Assembly (NCBI RefSeq): GCF_033807715.1
Contig: NC_084599.1
Span: 6,004,125 to 6,068,124 of the forward strand
Length of the DNA stretch: 64,000 nucleotides
Direction of reading: 5' to 3'
Origin: Cololabis saira
Lineage: Eukaryota; Chordata; Actinopteri; Beloniformes; Belonidae
In this document: in pieces, positions 16,137 through 28,300 of the stretch
Numbering within the stretch: the stretch's first letter is position 1
Layout: each line of letters starts with the position of its first letter
Position numbers and translations under genes: made by a program
The notes under the pieces: generated by a model
What the model saw: the letters and a program-made list of their open reading frames with translations, nothing else
Database searches by the model: none
Told to the model about the DNA's origin: nothing

Positions 16137-16856
16137 GACTGCGTTTACATGCAGTCAATAACCCTTTTCTAACCGGAATATTAGCAATAACCCGGTTTTG
16201 CACGGCCATGTAAACACCAATAACCCCTTTGAATAACCGGAATTTGCTCATGTTCCGATTTTTAAAAACACAAATATGAGCCCTGGGTTACTCCTTTTCT
16301 AACCCGAATATTTGGTCATGTTTAGCCTAACGGGATATCCCCGTCGAAAGTAACAGGAATATGTTTTCTGCGGATGTTCTTTTCACAAGGAATCTGGCTC
16401 TTTTGAGTCCAGGAAGTTCTTATAAACACGGAGAAACAAGACCAGGAGGAGACTAATCACTTCATAAATGTAATGAAAAATATGAATATTTTGGCATTTG
16501 TGAAGGCTAGAAAGTACCGGGATAGAAGATTTACAAAAGGTGAGCGAAAATTTGTGATTTGTACGAACGACAGAACAGATCAAGCACCGCTGGAAGACGC
16601 TGAAAAAGGCGAACTACAGGGCCGAGAAATAAAACGGTACCTGCGGATGGATACAGGAAGAAGAAGCGGAAATGACGGGAATTGCGTCATGATGTTCTCC
16701 GCACGTCACTGGTTTGATCCAGATATCCCAAATGATTAATCACCATGTATACAGGGATAACCCTGTTTGCTCACACATGGAAACAGATTATTCTGAATGT
16801 TTCAGTAACTGGAATATTAGCAATAACCCAAATTTTGACTGCATGTAAATGTAGTC
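16137..16856 (+). mobile_element. Harbinger/ISL2EU-like element with decayed Myb/SANT ORF
   Basis: Inverted ends GACTGCGTTTACATGCAGTC (16137-16156) and the complement of GACTACATTTACATGCAGTC flank the element. A 3-bp direct repeat ACG (16134-16136, 16857-16859) is present. The subterminal CTAACCGGAATATTAGCAAT block also occurs near the right end with changes. Inside, 16473-16739 starts MKNMNILAFVKARKYRD, the start of a fish Myb/SANT-like transposon protein, but the frame then drifts and the expected helix-turn-helix sequence is broken. It is a non-autonomous or decayed copy. Confidence 0.7.
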
Positions 16857-17049
16857 ACGTGTAACTTCCAGTTACTTCCAAGATGAACGAGACGAGAGTC
16901 TTTCGTTTGGAGTGACAGAGAAGTGGAGTTACTTTTAAGTGTGACTTTAGAATATAAAACAGAAAATATACTTCTAAAATACAAGAAAATATTGACGTTG
17001 GCCAAACAAATTGTAAACACAGGTCGCACACATGACGCTGGTGACGTTT

Positions 17050-17270
17050 CTGTTGCATAATGTGACGTTCTGAAGCCTAAATGTCCGTTTCCCTCCGTTT
17101 ACAAGCAAACGTGAAGAGAGAGTTTTTAAAAATCTCCGCTTTGGCCGGAGTTTTCAGAACTGATTGTTTTTTGGAACTTGGAGCTTTGTTTTCGTGTAAA
17201 CGAACGGTCAAAACGCATGAAAACACCACGGTTTTTTGCTACGTCTAAACGGGGCTTCAGTTAGACGCCA
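17050..17270. repeat. Dispersed repeat, partner near 57760-57970
   Basis: Both copies contain GCATAATGTGACGTTC, a TTTTTAAAAATCT/TTTTCAAAAATCT block, a TTTGCCCGGAG/TTTGGCCGGAG block and a run like GTTTTCGTGTAAACG. The two are diverged. The class is unknown, probably a MITE. Confidence 0.5.
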
Positions 17271-17387
17271 CCGTCAATGAGCAACAAACCAATAAGCTAA
17301 ACCAGCCCTAATAACAGTTTTATTGATGAACATGAAGACAATCAAAGTGATTGATATGAGTGAGGAAACAGCACAAGCATCTTCAGT

Positions 17388-17393
17388 TTTATT
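17388..17393 (-). terminator. smyd1: Poly-A signal AATAAA for smyd1
   Basis: On the minus strand AATAAA lies about 82 bases after the smyd1 stop codon. A second candidate is farther downstream near 17312-17320. No cDNA evidence is available. Confidence 0.5.
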
Positions 17394-17474
17394 GTAGATA
17401 CTGTACGATGTGTTTCAGAGAGCGACTCGGAGACTGGAGGAATCTCGGAGAGGAGGAGCAGTCGTGGAGTGGAG

Positions 17475-20400
17475 TTACTCCTTACGCAGGAAGCCTTTGG
17501 GGTTTTCAGCATCCTCGTGCTCCTTCAGCATCTTCAGCTCCTTCTCGGACTGCATCCGCATTTTCTGAAAGAGTCGTGAGAGTGAGAACGTCGTTAGAAT
17601 TGTGTTTCCGGAACGCGAACGACGAGCCGCGCCACGTGTGCAAATCTAGGGTTGCCACCTTTCAGAAATAGAAATAAGGGACGCCCCATTTCAGCAGCAC
17701 AGGCACCAAAAAAGGGACATAACCAAAACTTAAAAATGCATAGAAATGTTTTTATTTTATATCAAAAAACAAAATGCTTTGATTTAAAGTGCTTTAATAG
17801 CATTGAACTTGCATGACTGTACAGACAGACATCCATATAGCAACTGAAATAGTATCCTATGGTAAATATAAATATAGCTAATTTATATTCAACTTAAAAG
17901 GTGAAGCTCATATATTACCTAGTCTCATTACATGCAAAGCAAGATATGTTAAACCTTTATTTGTTGTAATTTTGATGATTGAATTGTTTATTGATTTCAT
18001 AAAACATTCTAATTTTTTTAGGGTTTTTTTATTTGGGGTTTTCATAAACTGTGAACCATAATCATCAAAATTATAACAAATAAAGGCTTGAAATATCTCA
18101 CTTTTCATGTAGTGGGAAATAATATATTTGTTTCACCTTTAGTTGAATTTACTGAATCGAAGTTTTGCAATATAGTAAAATTTTCCAACCTTCACCTGTA
18201 TATTATGACATCAGTAAATAACCAACATATGTTGCTGTCTTTAATAAATCCTGTCCTTTATTTTGTTCATTATTGTTAGTTCGTTGTTCATGTGTGTGCG
18301 TGTGTGACAGACGTGCATGGGACAATTGTGAAATATGGAATCAACTGCGTTCCGTTTTGGTTCAATACGGAACGCAACTTTTAATTCCCAATTACGTAAC
18401 AATTCTGTATTTCAGGGGCCGGGTGGCGACACTGGCGGTACCTCCAGGTCTATGGTGACGGAGTGGTGGGATCCGTGGGTGACCAGCAGGATGCGGTAGG
18501 CCTTGCAGATCATGGCGTGTCCCACCTCGATCTGCCCTGCGTGCCAATGGGTGACGCCCGCCCGCATGACGGCCATGCCCAGCAGGGGGTGGTTGGGGTG
18601 GTACAACTTCCTGCACAGATGGAGGGAAGTCAGAGGAGGCAGGGCCGGCTCTAGAAAATGATGACTAGGGCTGCATCTCAGATCAGAGGGGGTGCACATG
18701 CCTGGCACGTTAGTCAACACTAAATTATGCATTTTCCCATAATTTCAAGCGGAATGATGCTAGCAAAACAAGAATATTTAAAGTGTATTTCAAAAGCTTT
18801 ATTGCAGCAAAATTGCTGCAGAACAAAGAAAATGCTACATTTAGTCTGGGCTACCTCACCCATCACACAATCTAGCAACAGATTGTTTTTACCCTGAAAA
18901 TAAAACATAGAAATTCAAACTAATTTTATCTATACAGCTCAAAACCATCACTAAACATGACAGTCATTTCAAGTGGAAGGATACCAGTCAAACAATAATA
19001 TTTAAAGTGTCTTTCAAGTGCATTTTTGCTGCAGAACAAAGAAAATGCTCCATTTAACGTGTTAACGGTGCAGCAGAGAGCAGCGTCTTGCTGGTGCAGG
19101 TAACGCAGATGAGTGATGTACACTAAAGCCTGAATTATGGTTCTGCGTTACAACAACGCAGAGCCTACACCGTAGGCGATGTTGTAACGCGGAACCATAA
19201 ACCAGCCGTAACGCGCGCACTTGTCATTTTTTTTTCGTCTTTTCAACTGAGCATGCAAACATATAAACTGAGGGTGCAATGCATGCGGATGCACCCTTGT
19301 AGAACCGGGCCTGAGAGGAGGATCGAGACTAGGGCTGAAACAATTGCTCGATTAATTCCAGTAATTTGAACACAAAAAATGATTGAGGAATGTTCCCTGC
19401 CTCGAGGAATTGTTTAATTTCTCCAGCTCAAAGCAGGTATTTCGCCCGGACTACGTTTAACGTGGCACAACACGCTGACGCCACGCACGTAAATGGTAGA
19501 AGAAAGAGGCGGCGGATATGTTTGGTTTTAACTAAAAGAAAAGGCAGAAAATGTCAAAAGTGTGGCAGCATTTCCAGCTGGACACCAAGGCAACACTGTT
19601 GCATGTTTCACTGTAAGACAGAGCTGATACACAACAGTACGTCCTCAACGCTGCAGCTTCTCCACCAACACCCTGTTTACTCCCAGAGCAGAGGAACCGT
19701 CACCCCAGACACGGTACAATTAAGTTAACATAGCACTAATTAATGAGATACATACAACAACATAACGTTAGCCCTGTGGAGGGCTGGGTTTGTATTAATT
19801 ATGACAACTGTCGATGCGTGACTAACACATTTAATCTGTAAAAACACAGAGCTGTAGAGTGATGAGGATGAAAAATAAAAACGTAATAAAGCTAACTGGG
19901 TAGTTTTCAATTTTAGCTCTGTAGTCATTGATGAATAAAACATCTAGTAGCGCTGGTGGCTAATGTGCTCCAATACAGCAGCTCTCATAATTTTATTTTG
20001 AACACTGCCAAAAACTCACTTAAACTTAACTAGAACTTAAAATTTGCCTGACACAAATGAAAGTTCAATTGAAACACGTGGGAAAAACACCTAACCTTTT
20101 AAGTGATGTGTGTTATGGTATTTTTAGGTTAGAAATAAGAACATTTCTTGGTAAGATCCTTAGTTTTTTGAGTGAATCAGTGAATTTGGTCAACTGGTGT
20201 AAGTTCAGAGTTTTTAAATGCACAGCCATGAACCTACTGGATTATATAATTTAGTCTTAGTGACGTCAATTAACATCTAACATTTTATGTATATTTATAA
20301 TTGCTCTTTAACTAAACACTAGTAAACGATATATATTAATATTAATAACCCAATATCGCGCTACAGGTTGTCACCTCCACGACACGTATAGTGACGTTTT

Positions 20401-23400
20401 TTGTATCGCGAAATTTCGTGGCACGATATATTGTTACACCCCTAGTTGTCTTTATAGAGTCAAAACAAAAATTATAATTCATCACAAATAAATATTACAA
20501 TATTTTATCATTCAAATATTGATAAAAATACATCCAGTACTGGAGTTGAGGGGGGATGAGGGGGAATGGCATCCCCCCTCATCCCCCCTGAAATAAAAAC
20601 GGTCCAAATCATCCCCCCTGAAATAAAAACACTCCAAATCATCCCCCCTGTAAAACTGCCATCCCCCCTTTCCATCCCTTATGTCATTTCATCAATGAAT
20701 GTGGTTTTACTGCTATTTCAACATTTAGAGTCATCACCAGAAAAATAACTTATTTGACCATTTTCACCTGTTTCAAGTAAATTTTCACTTGAAATAAGTA
20801 GAAAAATCTGCCAGTGGGACAAGATTTATCTTCTTATGACAAGCAAAAAAATCTTGTTCCACTGGCAGATTTTTCTACTTATTTCAAGTGAAAATCTACT
20901 TGAAACAGGGGAAAATTGTTGTTTTTTTTCCAGTGACGAGTCTTGTTTTAAGTGTAATTCGATTTTTTTGACTAAAATGAGACATTTTAACTAGAAATAA
21001 GACAAATATTCTTGTTAAGATTTTGAGTTTTTGCAGTGATCCATTTTACTTATCCTGTGAAGGACAGAGTCATATTGATAAGTTCAGAAAAGTGTTTTTT
21101 ATTGTTGTGTTTTGATGTATTTGATGTAAGCCCAGTGGATATTTAAAGCTTACAGAAGGCTGCATTTAACTGCTGCTATGTCATTCCTGCAGTATTTCTG
21201 CAGGTGTTTTGGTCACTGCTATTATTTGTAATATATTATATTATTTGTAATCAGCACAAATTATCTGTCCCCATATGATAAAATCCACCATCCCCCCTGA
21301 TTTTTTTTTACAACCCGAGTACTGAATACATCCTAAATAAGACCCTCCGTCAGCACTCACTTGTATCCGTCCACCATCTTGCGGGCGAAGTCTGCGGCCT
21401 CTGAGAAGTTATGCATGAAGGACAGCACCTCCCCGGCCATGCTGAGGACCCGGAGCCGGCTCAGGTGCGTGTCGGCCAAGACGTGCTCCTGCTTCTCCAG
21501 ACACTCCCGACACAGCTTCAGGACCTGGCCGAGGACAGAGCAGGGCCTCGCTGAGCAGAAGGAGTTGCAGCCCGAGCAGAGGAAAACAAGGCTGGAGCAG
21601 ACTGGCGTACCTCGGTGAAATCTCCATCCACGCGGGACTTCTCAATCTTCTCCAGGCACTCCTTACTGAAGGCAGCAACCTCTCTCACCTTATCGGGACA
21701 AACCTGGGAAACAGGCATTTTTGATTGTTTATTGGATGGTTAGTTCATCTTTAGTTAGTTACTTAATCTTTATTTCGGTCAATTATAAGCATAAAAAATC
21801 AATAAGCAAGATAATAAACATGTTGTAGTGCCTTTATCATTCATAGTGATGTGTACATAATTCACCTGCATAGAGATGTCACAGCATTACCATACAGCGT
21901 TTATTCAGGTTATAATTTATGTTGTTACTAGTGTTTTGGTCTATGTGTTTAATTTGTTACGGTCCCTCTAAATACGGTAACGTTTTTGGAGTCAGTTAGT
22001 TCTGTGATGGGAAGCGCAAGCTTCTTAACGTTTAGTTTCAGTTAACTGGTGGATTTAATAAAAGGACACACGCTTCTGTGTCCGCACCGTGAGAAGTTGT
22101 CGGCTCGTCTATTTTCACGACTTCCACACTGGTGACCCCGACAGTTTTTTTTACTGGACGTATTCCAGATCGGTCTATCATCATGACCACACACGCTGTT
22201 TCCCTGAAGCTCCCGGAGTTTTGGGACTCGTCAGCTCCGGCGTGGTTCGCTCAGGCTGAAGCGCAATTCGCACTACGTGAGATCACAGCCTACGAGACCA
22301 GATACTACTACGTTGTTTCTGCCCTCGGGAGCGCAACAGCATCGAGAGTTGTGAGCCTTCTTACAAACCCTCCCGCCGCCGGTAAATATGACGCTCTGAA
22401 GTTGCATTTGCTGAAGACTTTCAGACTTTCTGATGCCGAGAGGGCCAGCCGGCTTTTTTCTCTCCAAGGGCTTGGCGACAGCAAGCCTTCAGAACTTATG
22501 GACCGTATGCTTGATCTGCTGGGTGAGCACACACCGGATTTTTCATTTCTTCACCTGTTCCTGCGCCAACTGCCGTCTCAGATGAGGGCTGTTTTGGCCA
22601 ACACTACCATCACGGACTGCAGGGAGCTGGCCGCGGTGGCAGACAAGTTTTTTCTGGTGACTCAGCATCAGCACTGTGCAGCCGCGCTGCTCCCTGTCGG
22701 CGCTTCTGAGATGCCGTTGGACCATACGTTAACCGCAGCAGCGGCTGCAGTCTTCGGCGTTGTGCTTTTACCATGCCAAATTTGGCCCCAAGGCTAGACG
22801 TTGCCGTTCTCCATGCAGCTTCGGTAAAGCGGGAAACGGCAGGGCCGGCGCTCAGTAGTGGCCGTGAGCGTCGGCCGTGCCGGCAGGCTGCTTTTCTCAG
22901 GACGACGTTTTCTCTGTGACACTGGTGCGCAGTGCAGCCTATTTCCCGCTTCGCAGCTGGACGTGGTGGCTGACACCTACATGGAAGCTGCAAATGGCAG
23001 TCCTATTCACACATATGTTCGTATGCATGCCCACCAAGTGCTTCTACTGCCATACACCTCTCCAGCCTGCTCCCTGTCACGGATAGTTTCCAGCAGCTGC
23101 TCGCCGAGTTCCCGGCCCTCACACGGCCCACTTTCTCCTCTGCTACTGCCAAGCATGGTGTGGAGCACCACATCAGCACCACTGGTCCGCCTGTGTACGC
23201 CCGCGCGCAGCGCCTTGACCCGGCCAAACTTGCCAAGGCAGAGTTCAAGACCATGGAGCGCCTGGGGATTGTTCGATGTTCTAACAGTCCTTGGGCCTCT
23301 CCCCTGCACATCGTCCCCAAACCGGGCGGTGGCTGGCGGCCTTGCGGAGACTATCGACGGCTCAACGACGCGACAACGCCTGACTGCTACCCAGTTCCCC

Positions 23401-25289
23401 ATGTCCAGGACTTTTCAGCACACCTTGCCGGTAAGGTAATTTTTTCAAAAGTGGACCTTGTCAGGGGATACCATTAGGTGCCGGTACACCCTCTTGACAT
23501 CCCTAAAACTGCAGTGATCACACCATTTGGTTTGTTTGAGTTCCTGCGCACGCCTTTTGAGCTCAAAAATGCAGCTCAGACTTTCCAGCGGTTAATGGAC
23601 TCAGTTTTACGTGACTTCACTTTTGTTTTTGTGTACCTTGATTATATCCTAATAGCAAGTTCATCTCTTTCTGAGCACCTGTCACACCTTCGCATTCTTT
23701 TCAAGTGGCTTAGTCAGCATGGCCTTATCATTAATCCAGCAAAATGCCAGTTCGGCCTCTCTGCCATTGACTTTCTGGGGCACAGGGTCACTGAGGATGG
23801 GGTGGTCGCTCTGCCCTCCAAGGTGGAGGCAGTTACCGCTTTTCCACGCCCGCCCACTGTGAAAGCACTGCAGGAGTTCCTCGGTATGGTTAACTTTTGC
23901 CACCGTTTCATACCCGGGGCGGCCCACACCATGCGACCACTGTATGAGGCCTTGAAAGGCGGCAAGCCCAAACGTGAGGTGGACTGGAACCCAGAAAGAG
24001 ACAAAGCCTTGCAAAAGCAGAAGCCTTGCAAATGCAAAAGCAGCCCTGGCTGGAGCCACCATGCTGGCTCATCCTGACTCCTCAGCTCCCATTGCACTGA
24101 CCACTGACGCCTCTGACTATGCTGTGGGGGCGGTTTATGAGCAGTGGGTGGGTACTGCCTGGCAGCCTCTCGCTTTTTTCAGCAGGCAGTTACGGAGCAA
24201 CGAGCAGAAGTATAGCACCTTTGACCGTGAGCTAATTGGTGTTTACCTGGCTATCCAACATTTTCATTCCATGCTTTATTCGCTTTCGTTTCATTTGCTA
24301 ATTCTTTTTGTCGGACAAAAAGAATTAGCAAATTAAATTGTAAATTCAGTCTTCATTTGTACTTTCCACATATCTCTATCTATGATTTAGACTCGTCAGA
24401 TGTGTTTATGTTTCTGTGTGTGCACTGACTTTGTCCCCGTCACCTCCTGCCCCCGCCGTCATCAGGTCGTCTCCGATGTGCTCGCTGCAGTGCTTGCAGG
24501 TGCAGTCGAAGTGGAAATGCTCCTTCAGCTGCTTCTGACGGTCAGAAGACAGGTGGAGGAAGTCCACGTAGCTCACAGTCAGCTCCTCCTCGTCTGCAAT
24601 CTTCCCCAGAGCCCGCAGCTCGATCCTGGGAGATGAAGGGGGATGAAACGAGATGCTGATGAGCCACGTATTCTGGTGGATCCACTCCCACCAACCTCTG
24701 TTCAAATGTCACACTTAGCAGCAGAAATAAACATACTGGTAGACTGGTTTTAGTCTCTCCAGCTAGAGGTCGCATTACATTACATTTAAAAAAAGATACA
24801 AAGAAACATTCTATTCAAAATACAGATGCAAATAAACATGTAGATATGAACATGTATTAATATATGTAGATATATAGATGTATATTATGGATATACATGT
24901 TATATGTAGGTATGTATATGGATATATTGAGTTGTATTATACCTACAGTATTTGTGTATATATATCTCTATTAATATATACTGATTTATAGTTATATGTA
25001 GATATGTCAATATATAGATTTAGAGTAATTGTTATGTATATAATTGGAGGTAAATATATGAACCAGTGTATATATAGCATATCTACTCTTATATAGTTAT
25101 TCAAGTATATTGTTATACCATTGCTGTCCATTGTTCTCTATTATATTGTAGTATTATAGTAAAGTAATGATAATGTAATACCATGCATTATAATTACTTC
25201 TATTAGTACATACATACATAGTAGCACAACTTAATGCTCGGCGTTTGTTTTGTTTTCTTTTGTTTGCCTTGATTTGCTTTGATTTTGAC

Positions 25290-25360
<71 letters not shown>

Positions 25361-28300
25361 GTATATATATATGTATTCTGTTTCTTCACTTTCTTTTTAC
25401 GCTTTTTTATGCCTGTTATGCACCATTATATGTTCCCTCTCGGATACACAGCAGCAGGAGGAAACCTCGCTGATGTGTTAAATCCTGCCAGCTCCCCGGT
25501 CATGGTTTATGTTTCATACAGCATGATCTTGCTGAAGTAAGCAAAGCCTCAACTCCAAATGGGCGGATCCTTGGAGGGATGGTGGCTCAAGTCTTCAATC
25601 AGAACAAAGTACATATAGTCTTCAGCATCAGTGGCGCCACGGTGATCATGACAGAAATGATGCCATCGTCTGGGATATTAGTTGTTATTAGGCTGTACAC
25701 ACTCTGAATGAGATTCATGCGGATCCCTTTAATAGCTAAAACACCACACGGATGACGAGAGGTGACAGGCGGGCATCGGTCGTTTAGCACATACCTCCTC
25801 TGGGAGTGAAGAGCAGAGCTCACCGCTGACTGGCTGCAAGGGACAATGGCAATAATTGAAGGTTAAACTTTCAGGCCCTTTAAAGTAAAGCAGGGTGTTG
25901 AACGGTGTCACTCACATAGAACTTTAACTGCTGTAATATTTAAAAATATATCATAAAAAGCTGGGATGGCATTGAATAAACAGTGATTCTTACATCTACT
26001 TTAAGATGTAATTTTTCTAGCAAATCCATTTAGTCAAATCCCCAAACTTCACGTGTATAAAATGACTTGTCAAAAGGTACCTACTTTCCGTGGTTGAGGG
26101 TGGCGGTGCAGTTAGGCCAGCAGTCGTGGTTGACCAGACACAGGTTTGGAAAAAGACCCATGCCGACAGCCTGCAGACCCCTCTGGTCACTCAGAGTAAA
26201 TCCATTACATTTGATCTGCAGAGAGAAGGGATAGCTTTCTTATTATCTTACACATTTTAACTGTTACATTTATTGCCTTAAAAAGTAAAGAAGAGAGAAA
26301 GAAGACTAAGGGCCGGTCCCAATCCCCCCCTAGTGCTACTTTTCAGCCCTACCCCTAAATTTTGCGTCTTCCTGTGAGGGTAGTGGTGTCCCAATTCCTC
26401 TTTGCATCTAGGGGTAGTGGGCATAACGAGGGGTAATGGGTATGAATCTAGCCCTTAAAAGCTAGGGATTTCAGATGCTGACTCGCTGAGGGCTAGAGAA
26501 ATTTCCCAGAATGCTTTACGTCATCATTTGCAGACTGAATCAAACAAAAAAACATGGCGGACATTTCTCATTTTTTAGTGAATAAAATCAATATTTTAAG
26601 TTAGTTTCTGCATAAAAATGCGTTTTGATTACATTTCTAGCGAGAAATATATATTTTACTTTCATAGTATTCACTCATCTCGCCAGAATAAAGGCTGATT
26701 TATGGTTCCGCGTTACACCAACGCAGAGCCTACGGCGTAGGGATAGCGGCGATGCGCACCGTACGGCGCGCTTTGCCGCGTAACCTACGCCGTAGGCTGT
26801 GTGTCGATTTAACGAGGAAACATAAATCAGCTCCCGAGCCGGCGGCTCTTCTCATCCCGAAAACATCGGAGCAAATTTCTTAACAGGCGTTATTTGGATA
26901 AACTGAGCCCAGGTTGGGGATCTTAACGGTTACTTCTACGCCTGAAAAAATATTAAAACTTCTTACGTACCCGAACGTAAACCACGCAGTGACGTAGCAA
27001 GTGGTGTCCCAATCCCTAGGGAAGATTACAAGGGCCCTACGCCTGTGGCTTCATTTTTTGGGCTAATGGTAGTGAGTGAGGGCTAGTGGTAGAAAGTAGG
27101 GGGTGTATTGGGATTGGCCCTTACAATGCCGAAGATATGAGAGATGAAGTCCTCAGAGTGCTGCTGGCTGCCGTAGGACCAGTATTTCTGCAGGCTGTGC
27201 ACGTCGGCCTGCAGCTGCTTGTGTTGATCTTCAGGCAGGTGCTGCACGTGCTCGTCCAGCTGGTCCACTGGTACCAGCTGACTGTCCGATGCCAGGCCCT
27301 TGTCCTTATGTATACGCCACAGCACACGGGCCGCCAGTCTGAGCAGGAGAGATGCAGTCATGTGGAGCAGAATGGAAAGCTGCAATCACTGATTAGAGAT
27401 AATGACTGGAAGGATGCATGGGAAAAAACCTTAAGTGTTTGTAACAGAGTGAAAGCAATCCAACTCAAGATCTTGCACAGAGTCCACATATCTCCCTCCC
27501 TACGTGATAAGTTTAATACTAACTGCTCCCCCCCAGTGTCCCAGTGTGAAATAGAGGTAGGCAGTCTTACTCATTGTCTGTGGTCTTGTAGAAAAATACA
27601 GCAATTTTGGCAGGTTGTAAGGCAGGAAATCAGTGAGATTCTATCCATTACTGTCGACTGTGATCCGCTATACATGTTACTTGGGATACCAATTGATGGT
27701 ACTACTGACAAGTATAAAGGGAAACTCTTCAAAATGTTAACATTTTGTGCCAGAATTCTTTTTAACTGGATAACTGATAGAGCTCCATCTAAATCAGGCT
27801 GGCAAAAGATTGTACTGGAATATGTTTCGGTGGACTATCTGACATGTATGTTACATCACAAGGACAATTAAAGCTGCAGCGATGAATGGGCCCTTGTGCA
27901 CGTTCAGGCGTGCTGCAGTGGAAGCTTGTATGACTTGCATGTAGATTCTTCAGGCCTGGAGATTTAGCGGATGACACCATCCACGCCTCTCTATATCAAA
28001 CCATTCAAAAGTAGGAAAGTAGGAACTATCAGATATCGACCAAGTGAGTGCGAGTGCGAGGAATGAGTGCGAGGGCCCGTTCCTCGCTGCTTGCAGCTTT
28101 AATTAGTTTTTGTTTTTTCTGCTGGTTTGCATTGCCTGGACAATATTGTGTGTCTTGTCTGTTCCTCACCAGGGGCCTCATTTATAAAAGAGTGTGTAGG
28201 ATTCATACTAAAAGTGCACGTAACCCAAAAGCCGAAAATGGCGGGCACAAAAAAAAATCCAGATTTATAAAACCGTGTGCACGCACACTTGCACGCAATG

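Larger units (their letters stand above)
21955..24334 (+). mobile_element. Ty3/gypsy-type LTR element, 5' part, truncated
   Basis: A 5' LTR end (about 21955-22128, with AATAAA near 22056 and a CA end at 22128) is followed by a primer-binding-like TGGTGACCCCGACAG at 22130-22144. Gag, protease, reverse transcriptase and RNase H fragments then follow. The element stops at about 24290 in RNase H, and no integrase or 3' LTR is present. It lies in smyd1 intron 6, antisense to the gene. The LTR start is a guess. Confidence 0.8.
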
